DNA of 64,000 nt, from assembly GCF_002150505.1 (NCBI RefSeq), contig NZ_MSSV01000011.1, positions 62,001 through 126,000 of the forward strand, given 5' to 3'. Shown piece by piece: positions 18,812-26,737 of the stretch. The notes below the pieces were generated by a model. That model made no database searches. It saw nothing but the letters and a program-made list of their open reading frames with translations, and had not been told where the DNA came from. Source of the DNA: Algoriphagus ratkowskyi. Lineage in GTDB: Bacteria; Bacteroidota; Bacteroidia; Cytophagales; Cyclobacteriaceae. Numbering within the stretch: the stretch's first letter is position 1; each line of letters begins with the position of its first letter. The translations under genes and the position numbers were made by a program.

Positions 18812-18991
18812 AATTGATTTTGAGTTTTTGTATAATTCGCAAACTGTCAAATGTCAGAAGTATAAATAGCTTTAACTTTTAAATTACCTTTCTCTGCTAT
18901 GATAAAATAATCGAGAGCGGAAGAAGCCGGATTTAAATCTCTGCCTTAAATCAGTGATGTACCTACGACCTAGCGATAGACATATTGAGAC

Positions 18992-20374
18992 CTATTTCAA
19001 CTCTTTGATTTTAATGTTTTTAAAACTTACTTCATCACCATGATCCTGAAGAAGGATATGGCCTTGCTTAGCTTCTCCAAAATTCTCCCATTTTGCATAT
19101 TTGCTAATTGCTACTAGGTCACGGTAAGCTTGAGATCCTCTTTCGTATTCTACTACTTTCACACCATTAAGGTAATGAGTTACTTTATTGTCTGGAGTTA
19201 CCACCACACGACCTTTGTTCCATTCTCCAACTGGCTTAATGAATCTAGCATTTTTATCAGCTTTGATCAAATCATAGAGAGAAGACATCGTACGGTTTCC
19301 ATCTTTTCCCATTTTAGCATCAGGGTGCTTATCATCATCCAATACTTGGTATTCTAAGCCAATTGCAGAACCTACATTTCCTTCTGACAAAGTCACAAAG
19401 TACTTTACTCCAGAATTTGCGCCTTCAGTAAGTCTGAATTCAAATGCTAAGTCAAACGCTGAATATTGCTCTTTAGTCACGATGTCGCCAACATTTGCAG
19501 ATTCACGTCCATCCGAAGATTCAATCGTAAGAATTCCATCCTTGATAGACCAGCCTGATTCTGGAAATGTTTCTTTTTTAGCACTTCTCCAGCCTTCAGA
19601 ATTTTGACCGTTGAAGAGAAGTTTCCAACCATTATCCAGCTCGTATTTAGATAGCGCGTTTAATGAATTATTTACTACGAAAATATCCTTGTTAAATGCT
19701 TTAGACTTAAAGTTTTCCGTTTGGATCTTTACATTTTTGAAAGAAGTTTTTCTTCCAGCATCTTCTGCTTTCTGAATACTATGTACTTGTAGTCCGATAA
19801 AGCCAGTTTTATCCAAGTCATCAATTACATAAGCTACTGGTTGACCATTCACCCAAGTTTTGATTTCATTACCAATTGCCTCAATTCTATAGTGATTGAA
19901 TTCGCCCATTTTGAAAGCAGTTTTTGCTGCAGGATTGAGGTCAAGAGGATAAAGCCATCCTCTTCTAGCTTCGTCATATACTCCGCCAGACCAAGCTCTT
20001 TCTGATGGGTCAGCTTCGATCTGATAGCCAAAAACTAAACCTTTTCCTTCTCTCGCTGCTGGATCAAATTGACCTCTAGCCATTACTCCTGAGTTACTAG
20101 ATAAATGACTTATTTTAAGATCAAGCTCTAGTATAAAATCTCCGTACATTTCTTCGGTAATCAGAAATGTATTTGGAGATCCAGCTACAGCAGTTCCTTC
20201 TATAGTTCCATCCACCACTTCAAATGTGGCAGTTCCAGCTACAGGTTTCCAGCCTGAGAGATCCTTTCCATTAAATAAATCAGTCCAGCCATCATCTGCT
20301 ATTTGTTCGCTAGCACAGCTAGCTAGTGTTAGAGAGGTGAATAAAACCGCGAGTATATTTCGGGTGTATTTCAT
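18992..20374 (-). CDS. Tandem DUF1080 (3-keto-glycoside lyase/hydrolase-like) lipoprotein
   Basis: A 460-aa lipoprotein with two concanavalin-like DUF1080 domains in one chain: domain 1 from 'WTDLFNGKDLSGWKP' (about residues 30-215) and domain 2 from 'WKLLFNGQNSEGWRS' (about 250-460), ending in 'DEVSFKNIKIKEL'. The reading frame stays open to 20602, but the start is placed at 20374 because a lipoprotein signal with 'LTLASCASEQ' begins there and a longer start would cover the operator at 20451. Some DUF1080 proteins are known to cleave 3-keto glycosides or disaccharides. It is followed by the Gfo/Idh gene after a 180-nt gap. Confidence 0.88.
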   Translation of the reverse strand: MKYTRNILAVLFTSLTLASCASEQIADDGWTDLFNGKDLSGWKPVAGTATFEVVDGTIEGTAVAGSPNTFLITEEMYGDFILELDLKISHLSSNSGVMARGQFDPAAREGKGLVFGYQIEADPSERAWSGGVYDEARRGWLYPLDLNPAAKTAFKMGEFNHYRIEAIGNEIKTWVNGQPVAYVIDDLDKTGFIGLQVHSIQKAEDAGRKTSFKNVKIQTENFKSKAFNKDIFVVNNSLNALSKYELDNGWKLLFNGQNSEGWRSAKKETFPESGWSIKDGILTIESSDGRESANVGDIVTKEQYSAFDLAFEFRLTEGANSGVKYFVTLSEGNVGSAIGLEYQVLDDDKHPDAKMGKDGNRTMSSLYDLIKADKNARFIKPVGEWNKGRVVVTPDNKVTHYLNGVKVVEYERGSQAYRDLVAISKYAKWENFGEAKQGHILLQDHGDEVSFKNIKIKELK

Positions 20375-20450
20375 GTCTTTGAAGTATTGTTGTTCAATAT
20401 AAAATTCAAGATTTAGTGTCATTGCACCAAGCAGTATTCTTTTAAAGTTA

Positions 20451-20464
20451 CGCAATCGATTGCG
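20451..20464. promoter_or_regulatory. Perfect LacI-type operator palindrome upstream of the DUF1080 gene
   Basis: CGCAATCGATTGCG is a perfect 14-bp palindrome, 76 nt upstream of the DUF1080 start. It is the best of the four sites and has the PurR/LacI operator shape (CGnAAnCGnTTnCG). Confidence 0.7.
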
Positions 20465-20791
20465 AGTTTTTTCGCTAAGTAAATAACGAATAATAGCGTC
20501 TGAGTATAGAGCGGAGTAGAATCGCTTTGATTTATAATCGGCATATTCAATTAATCGATATTGCTTAACACTTATGTCGGACGCGATGAAGTCATTATAC
20601 AACTTTTCTGCGAGGAGTTATTGTTTGTCCCGATCCTTCGGAAACAATGCTTTCTGGTGGTGCTAATGAAATTGCTTGGTATCTCGCAATGACTTACAAT
20701 CTGTTTTTAATGCATATTCCACAAGCCATCGTGAGGAATCTCGTAAGTAATAATCATTACTCTGAATGAGTTTTAGTCGTGCTCAATTTGT

Positions 20792-20799
20792 TACTTTTG
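20792..20799 (+). promoter_or_regulatory. Bacteroidota-type -7 box (TAnnTTTG) just before the methyltransferase start
   Basis: TACTTTTG matches the TAnnTTTG consensus exactly and ends 3 nt before the ATG at 20803. A transcript from here would be leaderless or nearly so. No clear -33 TTG is seen at the usual distance. Confidence 0.4.
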
Positions 20800-20802
20800 C
20801 GC

Positions 20803-21966
20803 ATGCTTGATTTTAATCTCAAAGGAAAAGTTTTTGTTACCTGTAAGGATCGCTCGGTTTCTTATCTTGAAAAAGAAGTTCGTGAACTTGGTTTTGTGCC
20901 TGAAACAGTCTCTAGGACTGGAATAGAACTTAGAGCTACCATGGAAGAATGCATGGATCTCAACTTGCATTTGCGCACAGCTTCTCATGTTCTCTACGAA
21001 ATCAAGTCTTTTTACCTTAGAAATGCCGACGATATTTATCGCAGATTTAAGGCTATTCCATGGGAAGATTACTTGGATGTGGATGGTTATTTCTCTGTAA
21101 ACTCTGTGGCTGAGAATGAGAGTATCACGACTCCCTTGATCGTTAATGTGAAAGTTAAAGACGCCATAGTAGATCGTTTTCGTGAGCTTAAAGGAAGAAG
21201 ACCTGATTCCGGTTCTGATTTTAATGGTTTGGTTTTTCAGGTGTATTGGAAAGAAACTCAATGCATTGTCTATATAAATACTTCTGGGGATACACTTGCG
21301 AAGCACGGCTATCGTAAAATCCCCGGCAAAGCGCCCATGATGGAGGCTTTGGCAGCGACGACTATTTACGCTACCGAGTGGAATACCCGTGTACCATTTA
21401 TCAATCCTATGTGTGGTTCTGGTACTTTGGCGATCGAAGCTGCTTTGATGGCCACTAAACGCTATCCTGGACTATACAGAGATCATTATTCATTTCAGCA
21501 CATTTTGGGATACGATGAGCAAGCTTTTTTGGCGAAAAAATTAAAGCTGGAGAGTAAAATCATGGAGCTGCCTGATCTCAAGATTGTTGCTTCGGATATT
21601 TCATTGCAGGCAATATCTTTTGCTCAGGAGAATGCGATCACTGCAGGAGTTGATCACATGATAGAATTCCAAGTTTGTGATTTTGCAGAAACAGAAATTC
21701 CAGAAAAACCTCGTGGCGTAATCATGTTCAATCCAGAATATGGCGAAAGGCTTGGGGAGAACGATGAGCTTGAAATCACCTACAAGCGTATGGGAGATTT
21801 TTTGAAGCAAAAATGCGCCGGATATAGAGGATACATTTTTACAGGTAATTTGGAGTTAGCCAAAAAAATCGGTTTAAAAGCGACTAGAAGAATGGAATTC
21901 TGGAATGGCACAATTGATTGCCGCTTGCTGAAATACGACTTGTACGAAGGGAAAAAAGAGGAGTAA
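20803..21966 (+). CDS. THUMP-domain RNA methyltransferase (RlmL/TrmN-like class I MTase)
   Basis: A 387-aa SAM-dependent N2-guanine-type RNA methyltransferase. It has an N-terminal ferredoxin-like plus THUMP region (about residues 40-155), the SAM-binding motif 'NPMCGSGTLAIEAALMA', the acidic 'IVASDIS' strand end, and the motif IV variant 'FNPEYGERLG' in place of NPPYG. The frame can be opened at a GTG at 20779, but the ATG at 20803 fits the promoter box and the usual N-terminus. It matches the N-terminal half of E. coli RlmL and the stand-alone Bacteroidota members; exact rRNA or tRNA target is uncertain. Confidence 0.88.
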   Translation: MLDFNLKGKVFVTCKDRSVSYLEKEVRELGFVPETVSRTGIELRATMEECMDLNLHLRTASHVLYEIKSFYLRNADDIYRRFKAIPWEDYLDVDGYFSVNSVAENESITTPLIVNVKVKDAIVDRFRELKGRRPDSGSDFNGLVFQVYWKETQCIVYINTSGDTLAKHGYRKIPGKAPMMEALAATTIYATEWNTRVPFINPMCGSGTLAIEAALMATKRYPGLYRDHYSFQHILGYDEQAFLAKKLKLESKIMELPDLKIVASDISLQAISFAQENAITAGVDHMIEFQVCDFAETEIPEKPRGVIMFNPEYGERLGENDELEITYKRMGDFLKQKCAGYRGYIFTGNLELAKKIGLKATRRMEFWNGTIDCRLLKYDLYEGKKEE

Positions 21967-21974
21967 TAAGTAAT

Positions 21975-22075
21975 TTTCCCGCAGATCATCGCAAAAAAAA
22001 ACGCAGATTAAAGCAGATCTCTTTTAAAGAATCCGCGTTAATCTGCATCTTAAATCGGCACTAATCTGCGGGAAA
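21975..22075. repeat. Intergenic inverted-repeat element with nested GCAGAT units
   Basis: The outer arms TTTCCCGCAGAT (21975-21986) and ATCTGCGGGAAA (22064-22075) are a perfect 12-bp inverted repeat. Inside lies a second pair, GCAGATTAA (22003-22011) and TTAATCTGC (22038-22046). The element lies between converging genes and can fold into one long hairpin. It resembles dispersed GCAGATTAACGC-type repeats of Bacteroidota; it may also act as a terminator. Confidence 0.6.
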
Positions 22076-22084
22076 CTTTAATAC

Positions 22085-23596
22085 TTATTGATGCTCTTCT
22101 CTTAATAGATCATTCACTGTCTTAACAGGATTAAATGTGATGAGCGGAACTTCCACGAAGATGGTGTTCCAGCCAGCCATAGCTCCATTCCATAATCCTG
22201 GTAATTCAAGCGCTTTGAGGTCTTTACCACTTTTTGATTTCTCTGTGATAAATCCTGTCATCATGTCTCTGTACTTCAACAGATCAAATGCGTCACCTCT
22301 AAAGTTTCTTGTAGCACAAACCAAATCAACCGGATTAAAGTGGGTAGCCGCATTGAAATGTTCTTTGGACGCAGGATCGTTCAAATCGATCTGGGCAGTT
22401 TCTAGGATTTGAAGTGATTGTGATCCATCATCTTCTTTTACCCAGAATGGTCCGCCACCTGGTTCTCCGGTGTTTTTCACCATTCCGCAAACCCGCATTG
22501 GTCTATCAAGTTTTATTTTTAGAAATGCTGCTTTTGCTTCTAAGGAAAGCGTAGAAAAATTCTCTGGAAGCTTTGTGCCCAAATCAGCGGTCGCTACCTC
22601 TTCCGCTTTAGCAACGGTATCCTCATTCTCTTCTTTCTCCAGACTTCTCAATGCGTCAAATACTTTTTCCTGTACTTCCAGAAGCAATCCACCAATCGCC
22701 ATTTTATAGTTTTTGGTATCCTCTTTCAATCTATCAGGAACCACATTGTCCACGTTTTTGATAAAGATCAGATCGGCAGATACTTCATTGAGATTTTCTA
22801 GCAAAGCCCCATGACCCGCAGGACGGAATAATATACTTCCATCTTCTTCGGTAAACGGTGAGTTATCTGTATTTACAGCGATAGTATCTGTAGATTTTTT
22901 CTGTTGGGAATACGTGATTTCGAAATTGACACCAAATTCTTTTTCTATCTCAGGCAGGATTTTTTCTATTTCTTGCTTGAATTTCGCGTTGTGCTCAGGA
23001 GATACAGTGAAATGAATTTGTACGATAGATCCTGTACCTATCGCATATTGTACTCCTTCGATCAGATGCTCATAAGCAGGAGTTCTCCTTCCATCCTTAT
23101 AGCGATGAAATTTCAATAATCCCTTTGGCAAGTTGCCATAGCCAAGTCCTTCATCCAGAAGGAGTGCAGCCAAGATACTTTTGTAATCTTTGGTGTCAAG
23201 AGCCTGATAAATGCTACTTCCTTGACTTTCCAATACTTCATCCAAATCTTCGTAAAAAGCGAATTTCTCAATATTGTTCATGAATTTCTGAACAAAAGTC
23301 GACTTGCTGATGTCGCCATCACCCTCTAGAAAAGCAAACAAATCTTTGAACATTCTAGAGGCTGCACCGCTAGCTGGCACGAACTTCAATACTTCCACCT
23401 TCGAAGCTTTTTCAGGATAAGTAGATAGGAAGTGATTTAATTCTTCCTGACTCAAAACTTTGATTCCATCACCTGGAGTAGCAGGAGCTGTGATGTTTAG
23501 AAAAGGAAAGCCATTTTCAAAATGTTGAATTTGCTGAGCTACGGTTTCAGGGTGCATTCCCTGCTCCAAAATTTGGTCATTTAAGGCTGTATTCAT
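22085..23596 (-). CDS. DUF4301 family protein
   Basis: A 503-aa cytoplasmic protein without signal peptide or membrane segment. The N-terminal 'GMHPETVAQQIQHFENGFPFL', split here as MHPETVAQQI and HFENGFPFL, 'FVPASGAASRMFKDLF', 'LLDEGLGYGNLPKGLLKFH', 'LFRPAGHGALLENLN' and 'VCGMVKNTGEPGGGPFWV' are segments I associate with Bacteroidota DUF4301. The 'PASGAASRMFK' and 'RPAGHGALL' loops look nucleotidyltransferase-like, but function is not established. It is a single gene between a repeat element and a 186-bp gap. Confidence 0.85.
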   Translation of the reverse strand: MNTALNDQILEQGMHPETVAQQIQHFENGFPFLNITAPATPGDGIKVLSQEELNHFLSTYPEKASKVEVLKFVPASGAASRMFKDLFAFLEGDGDISKSTFVQKFMNNIEKFAFYEDLDEVLESQGSSIYQALDTKDYKSILAALLLDEGLGYGNLPKGLLKFHRYKDGRRTPAYEHLIEGVQYAIGTGSIVQIHFTVSPEHNAKFKQEIEKILPEIEKEFGVNFEITYSQQKKSTDTIAVNTDNSPFTEEDGSILFRPAGHGALLENLNEVSADLIFIKNVDNVVPDRLKEDTKNYKMAIGGLLLEVQEKVFDALRSLEKEENEDTVAKAEEVATADLGTKLPENFSTLSLEAKAAFLKIKLDRPMRVCGMVKNTGEPGGGPFWVKEDDGSQSLQILETAQIDLNDPASKEHFNAATHFNPVDLVCATRNFRGDAFDLLKYRDMMTGFITEKSKSGKDLKALELPGLWNGAMAGWNTIFVEVPLITFNPVKTVNDLLREEHQ

Positions 23597-23782
23597 GTGG
23601 TATAGGGTTCAGTGTAAAAGTGTAAGATACTAGGGAATATGCCTTTCCTCAATATTGAGTTAAGATTTTTTATGAAAGATTTTTTAATGACAAAGTACTC
23701 AATTGTTTCGCAGAGGATGCGGTTGTGATCCTAGCATAGACACTAATTTTTTCCTGTGAATTCAATTTGAGATACTCCGGTT

Positions 23783-24655
23783 TTAAGTCAGTTCTTTCAG
23801 ATGAAACCTGATTTTGTCCTTAGCATTCTTTTGAGCCAAAACAGAAAGTGCTTGATCTGTAAGCTGTAGAATCCTAGGATACCCGCCCGTGACTTGGCAG
23901 TCTTTCGTCAACATAATCAGTTTTCCACCAGAAGTTAGCTGCACAGTACCTGGGAAAACTGGAGCGGTTGCCATTTCTGGGATACCATTTTGAAGTAATT
24001 CTACCACTTGGATAGCCATCCTGTTTTTGAGATCAGAGATAGTGAACTGCATTGATTCAATTTCTTCTTGAGACTTTTTGTCCAATAGTTTAAATTCTGG
24101 ACCAGCATAGGCATCTATGATTTGAATAGAAGACCAATCCAACTTCCACTTGACTTTGGAAGATGTGAAAGTGGGGATTTCTTGATTTGTGAAATATGGG
24201 ATTAGGTCTCTTTTTTTCGCAAAGTCAGTTGCCGTAATTCCAGCATACCAACTTCTGGAATTCATGATCATTTCAGACTGAAATCCGTTTTTAATCCCCA
24301 AATAGAGCACTGACCCTTCATAGAACAAGCCTATTTTCAGCTCATCATTACTATTTATCTCTAGTAAGCCAAAACTAGAGATTAGTTTTCCATTTAGTTT
24401 AATGGCAGTTCTAGCTCCGGCTAGGCAAATCAATGTAGGCGAATCGAATTGAATAGTCAATCCTGGCTGACAGATTTCTAGTACTGCGTCAGTGACCTCG
24501 TTTTTCAGTAGGTGATTTGCCCAGGTAAGAGATCGAGTATCTAAGCCACCAGAAACAGGAACTCCAAAATTAGTAAAGCCAACTCTTCCTTGATCCTGGA
24601 CAGATGTTCCTGGTCCAGTTTTCATGATTTTTAAATAGCCAATATCCCGAATCAT
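23783..24655 (-). CDS. pxpC: 5-oxoprolinase subunit PxpC (biotin-dependent carboxyltransferase-like)
   Basis: A 290-aa protein of the KipA/PxpC family. It has 'KTGPGTSVQDQGRVGFTNFGVPVSG' features (KTGPGTSVQDQGR and GVPVSGGLDTRS in turn), 'LAGARTAIKLNG' and 'SGGKLIMLTKDCQVTGGYPRI'. With PxpA and PxpB it forms the ATP-dependent 5-oxoprolinase that converts the damage product 5-oxoproline to glutamate. It overlaps pxpB by 4 bp. Confidence 0.92.
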   Translation of the reverse strand: MIRDIGYLKIMKTGPGTSVQDQGRVGFTNFGVPVSGGLDTRSLTWANHLLKNEVTDAVLEICQPGLTIQFDSPTLICLAGARTAIKLNGKLISSFGLLEINSNDELKIGLFYEGSVLYLGIKNGFQSEMIMNSRSWYAGITATDFAKKRDLIPYFTNQEIPTFTSSKVKWKLDWSSIQIIDAYAGPEFKLLDKKSQEEIESMQFTISDLKNRMAIQVVELLQNGIPEMATAPVFPGTVQLTSGGKLIMLTKDCQVTGGYPRILQLTDQALSVLAQKNAKDKIRFHLKELT

Positions 24656-25353
24656 TTGAACTGGGGTTGTGAAGGATGTCTTTTTGCATTTTCAAACTCT
24701 CGTAGGGAAATTGGGACAAATTCTATCTGCTCCCCAGCTGAAGCAAAAACTGGCTTGGCCTGCCTAGGATCGAATAGAGAAAGTGGAGTTTGTCCTATCA
24801 AATGCCAGCCACCAGGACTGGAAGAAGGATAAATGCCGGTCTGTGAAGCTCCAATAGCTATAGAACCAGCTGGAACACTTCGGTCTGGAACGCTTTTTCT
24901 AGGTGTGTGAAGAGATGTATGCAATCCATTCAAGTACATAAAGCCTGGCAAAAATCCATAGAAATGAAGGCGATATAGCTCTTGAGAATGAAGTAATATT
25001 ACCTCTTCCTGCTTTAAGTTTTTTTCACTTGCCAAAGTCTTGAGATCTCTACCTGTTTCTGGAGCGTAGCAAACAGGGATTTGCCAGATTTTGTTTGGAA
25101 GTGGCTCGGCTGCTTCTTCGGGATTTAGGGAGCCTAGCCAATCTATGAGTTTCGCAGATTCCATAGGCTTTGTAAAAACAAGCGCAAGAGTTTTGAAGCC
25201 AATTCTGAGCTCTAGTATTTTGTTAGGAAAGTTTTCTAAAAGCTTGGTTTTAAGACTTAATTGAAGCTGAAGCAGCGTGTCAGAAATATTTAAATTCCAT
25301 TCAAACTCATAGATCAGCGGAGATATTTGGGTTAAAGTAGGTTTCAAGCCCAT
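24652..25353 (-). CDS. pxpB: 5-oxoprolinase subunit PxpB
   Basis: A 233-aa protein of the KipI/PxpB family (cyclophilin-like fold with N-terminal allophanate-hydrolase-like domain). Markers are 'QIPVCYAPETGRDL', 'LYRLHFYGFLPGFMYL', 'PRKSVPDRSVPAGSIAIG' and 'GIYPSSSPGGWHLIGQTPL'. Its start overlaps the end of pxpA by 10 bp and its end overlaps pxpC by 4 bp, so the three subunits are translationally coupled. Confidence 0.92.
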   Translation of the reverse strand: MGLKPTLTQISPLIYEFEWNLNISDTLLQLQLSLKTKLLENFPNKILELRIGFKTLALVFTKPMESAKLIDWLGSLNPEEAAEPLPNKIWQIPVCYAPETGRDLKTLASEKNLKQEEVILLHSQELYRLHFYGFLPGFMYLNGLHTSLHTPRKSVPDRSVPAGSIAIGASQTGIYPSSSPGGWHLIGQTPLSLFDPRQAKPVFASAGEQIEFVPISLREFENAKRHPSQPQFK

Positions 25354-26063
25354 AACCTTCTTCGGATGCTAGGCAAGAATAAAGTGATTCCAGGGTTGTC
25401 TCCATGGAAGCAGACAGTATCTGCTTTCAAGGGTAATAGTTTCCCGGAATTTGAGCGCACACAGCCTTTGGAAATCAACTTTTCTACTTGTACTGAAATT
25501 TCAGTTTCTGAAATCAAAAGTGAGCCTATTTCAGATCTGGGTATAAGTTGGTAATTGTTTCCGTACCGTCGATCTCCAAAGACTTCTCTTCGAAGATTCA
25601 GGCCTTTTTCAATAGCGTACTTTTCTAGCTGCGAATGGGGCGAAGTAAAAATAGGTATGTGGTGAAAATGATTTGCAATGAAATCGGTGAGGCTGTCGGC
25701 AAGTTCTGGAATTGTGGCGGCATCGTTATAAAGGGCTCCATGAAATTTGATATGCTCCATGGGAAGCCCAACTTTTTCAGCTAGCTGCTCAAACTTCAGA
25801 ATTTGAATCAAAAGGGACTTTTTTAGATCCTTGTCTGTGATCGCCATGGTTTTTCGGCCAAAGTTTTTCTTATCTGGATAGGAGGGATGTGAACCGGCCT
25901 TTTTTTGGTGAGCCAAAGCTAAATTGATACTGTTACTTATAGTTTGATCATCTCCATAATGCCCACCACATGCGATGCTTGCCGTATCTATAAGCGGAAA
26001 AAGTAACGCTTCGTTTTGTACGCCTTCGCCTAAATCACAGTTTATCTCTAGTAGATTCTTCAT
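25344..26063 (-). CDS. pxpA: 5-oxoprolinase subunit PxpA (LamB/YcsF family)
   Basis: A 239-aa LamB/YcsF-type protein, 10-15 residues shorter than many homologues but with the key segments: 'EINCDLGEG' at the start, 'DTASIACGGHYGD', 'KKAGSHPSYPDKKNFGR', 'IKFHGALYND' and 'VCFHGDNPG' near the end. It provides the ring-opening subunit of 5-oxoprolinase. It is the first gene of the pxpABC operon; the YdeI-like gene lies 62 nt upstream on the same strand and may share its transcript. Confidence 0.93.
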   Translation of the reverse strand: MKNLLEINCDLGEGVQNEALLFPLIDTASIACGGHYGDDQTISNSINLALAHQKKAGSHPSYPDKKNFGRKTMAITDKDLKKSLLIQILKFEQLAEKVGLPMEHIKFHGALYNDAATIPELADSLTDFIANHFHHIPIFTSPHSQLEKYAIEKGLNLRREVFGDRRYGNNYQLIPRSEIGSLLISETEISVQVEKLISKGCVRSNSGKLLPLKADTVCFHGDNPGITLFLPSIRRRLWA

Positions 26064-26125
26064 TAGGATGGTTCAATAAAATAAAGCCTAAAATACAACA
26101 TGAACTCATAGGCAGATACAGTTTA

Positions 26126-26635
26126 CTATAGCTTATTATAATATTTTATCAGTTCGTTGAGTTGTTTGTAATCCAGAATTCCTTTAGCGAGCTTGAGATG
26201 ATGAATAATTGCCAATGCTTTCTTCATCCGACTTTCTGGACTTTTAACCTTGGTGACGGTATAGACCATCATTCGTTGACTACCGGGAGTAAGACTTCTG
26301 AAATAGGAGGCACCTTCCTCATCTTGATCCATAAGTACTTGTAGCTCTTCGGGCATCTCGTGACCATATTTACTGTGATCTCGATCTATCTTGATTGGGA
26401 AAGATGGTTTTTCATTTAGTTTGAATCGATTTCGAAGTTCTTGATTGATCAGTATATACCAATAGTCTTTGGCTTTCATCAGAGCCATGTGAAAAGGGCC
26501 TTCGTTTTCTATCCAGATCAATACACGGCGATGGTTTGAATCCATCATTTTACCGGAAATTTCATCAGAAACTGGAACATGATATTGCCAGTGGTTAAAC
26601 TCGAAAATGGCTAATTTACCTTGGAATTCTATCAT
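26126..26635 (-). CDS. YdeI/OmpD-associated family protein (DUF1905-type)
   Basis: A 169-aa cytoplasmic protein. The N-terminal half resembles the DUF1905 beta-barrel ('WQYHVPVSDEIS' to 'WYILINQELRNRF'), and the C-terminal half has the YdeI pattern 'MPEELQVLMDQDEEGASYFRSLTPGSQR' in parts (MPEELQVLMDQD, FRSLTPGSQRMMVYTV) followed by 'RMKKALAIIHHL'. Role unknown; family members are small stress or antibiotic-response proteins in some hosts. It lies upstream of pxpA on the same strand. Confidence 0.8.
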   Translation of the reverse strand: MIEFQGKLAIFEFNHWQYHVPVSDEISGKMMDSNHRRVLIWIENEGPFHMALMKAKDYWYILINQELRNRFKLNEKPSFPIKIDRDHSKYGHEMPEELQVLMDQDEEGASYFRSLTPGSQRMMVYTVTKVKSPESRMKKALAIIHHLKLAKGILDYKQLNELIKYYNKL

Positions 26636-26680
26636 GAAATAGGTTGTACAAAATCGTTTTCAACTGATTAGTTTAAAATT

Positions 26681-26715
26681 AAAAAATCCCTCCAGCTAAT
26701 ATAGTTGGAGGGATT
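26681..26715 (-). terminator. Rho-independent terminator of the kinase/receiver genes
   Basis: Arms AATCCCTCCAGCT and AGTTGGAGGGATT (one wobble pair) with an A6 run at 26681-26686, which is a T6 tail on the minus strand, after the stop of the histidine kinase at 26738. Confidence 0.8.
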
Positions 26716-26737
26716 AGAAATCAAAACTTAGAAATTC

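Noticed and set aside
20551-20564. Weak AATCGATA-type site about 100 bp upstream of the strong operator
   Set aside because: The core is broken (ATCGATA) and the flanks do not match; too weak to call.
20375-20602. N-terminal extension of the DUF1080 reading frame
   Set aside because: It would cover the operator at 20451 and place the lipoprotein signal inside the protein.
23648-23659. Palindrome CTCAATATTGAG upstream of the DUF4301 gene
   Set aside because: A short AT-rich palindrome with no second copy; expected by chance at this base composition.
26421-26434. TTGAATCGATTTCG, similar to the LacI-type operator
   Set aside because: It lies inside the YdeI-like coding sequence, not in a promoter region, and lacks the left CG; probably chance.
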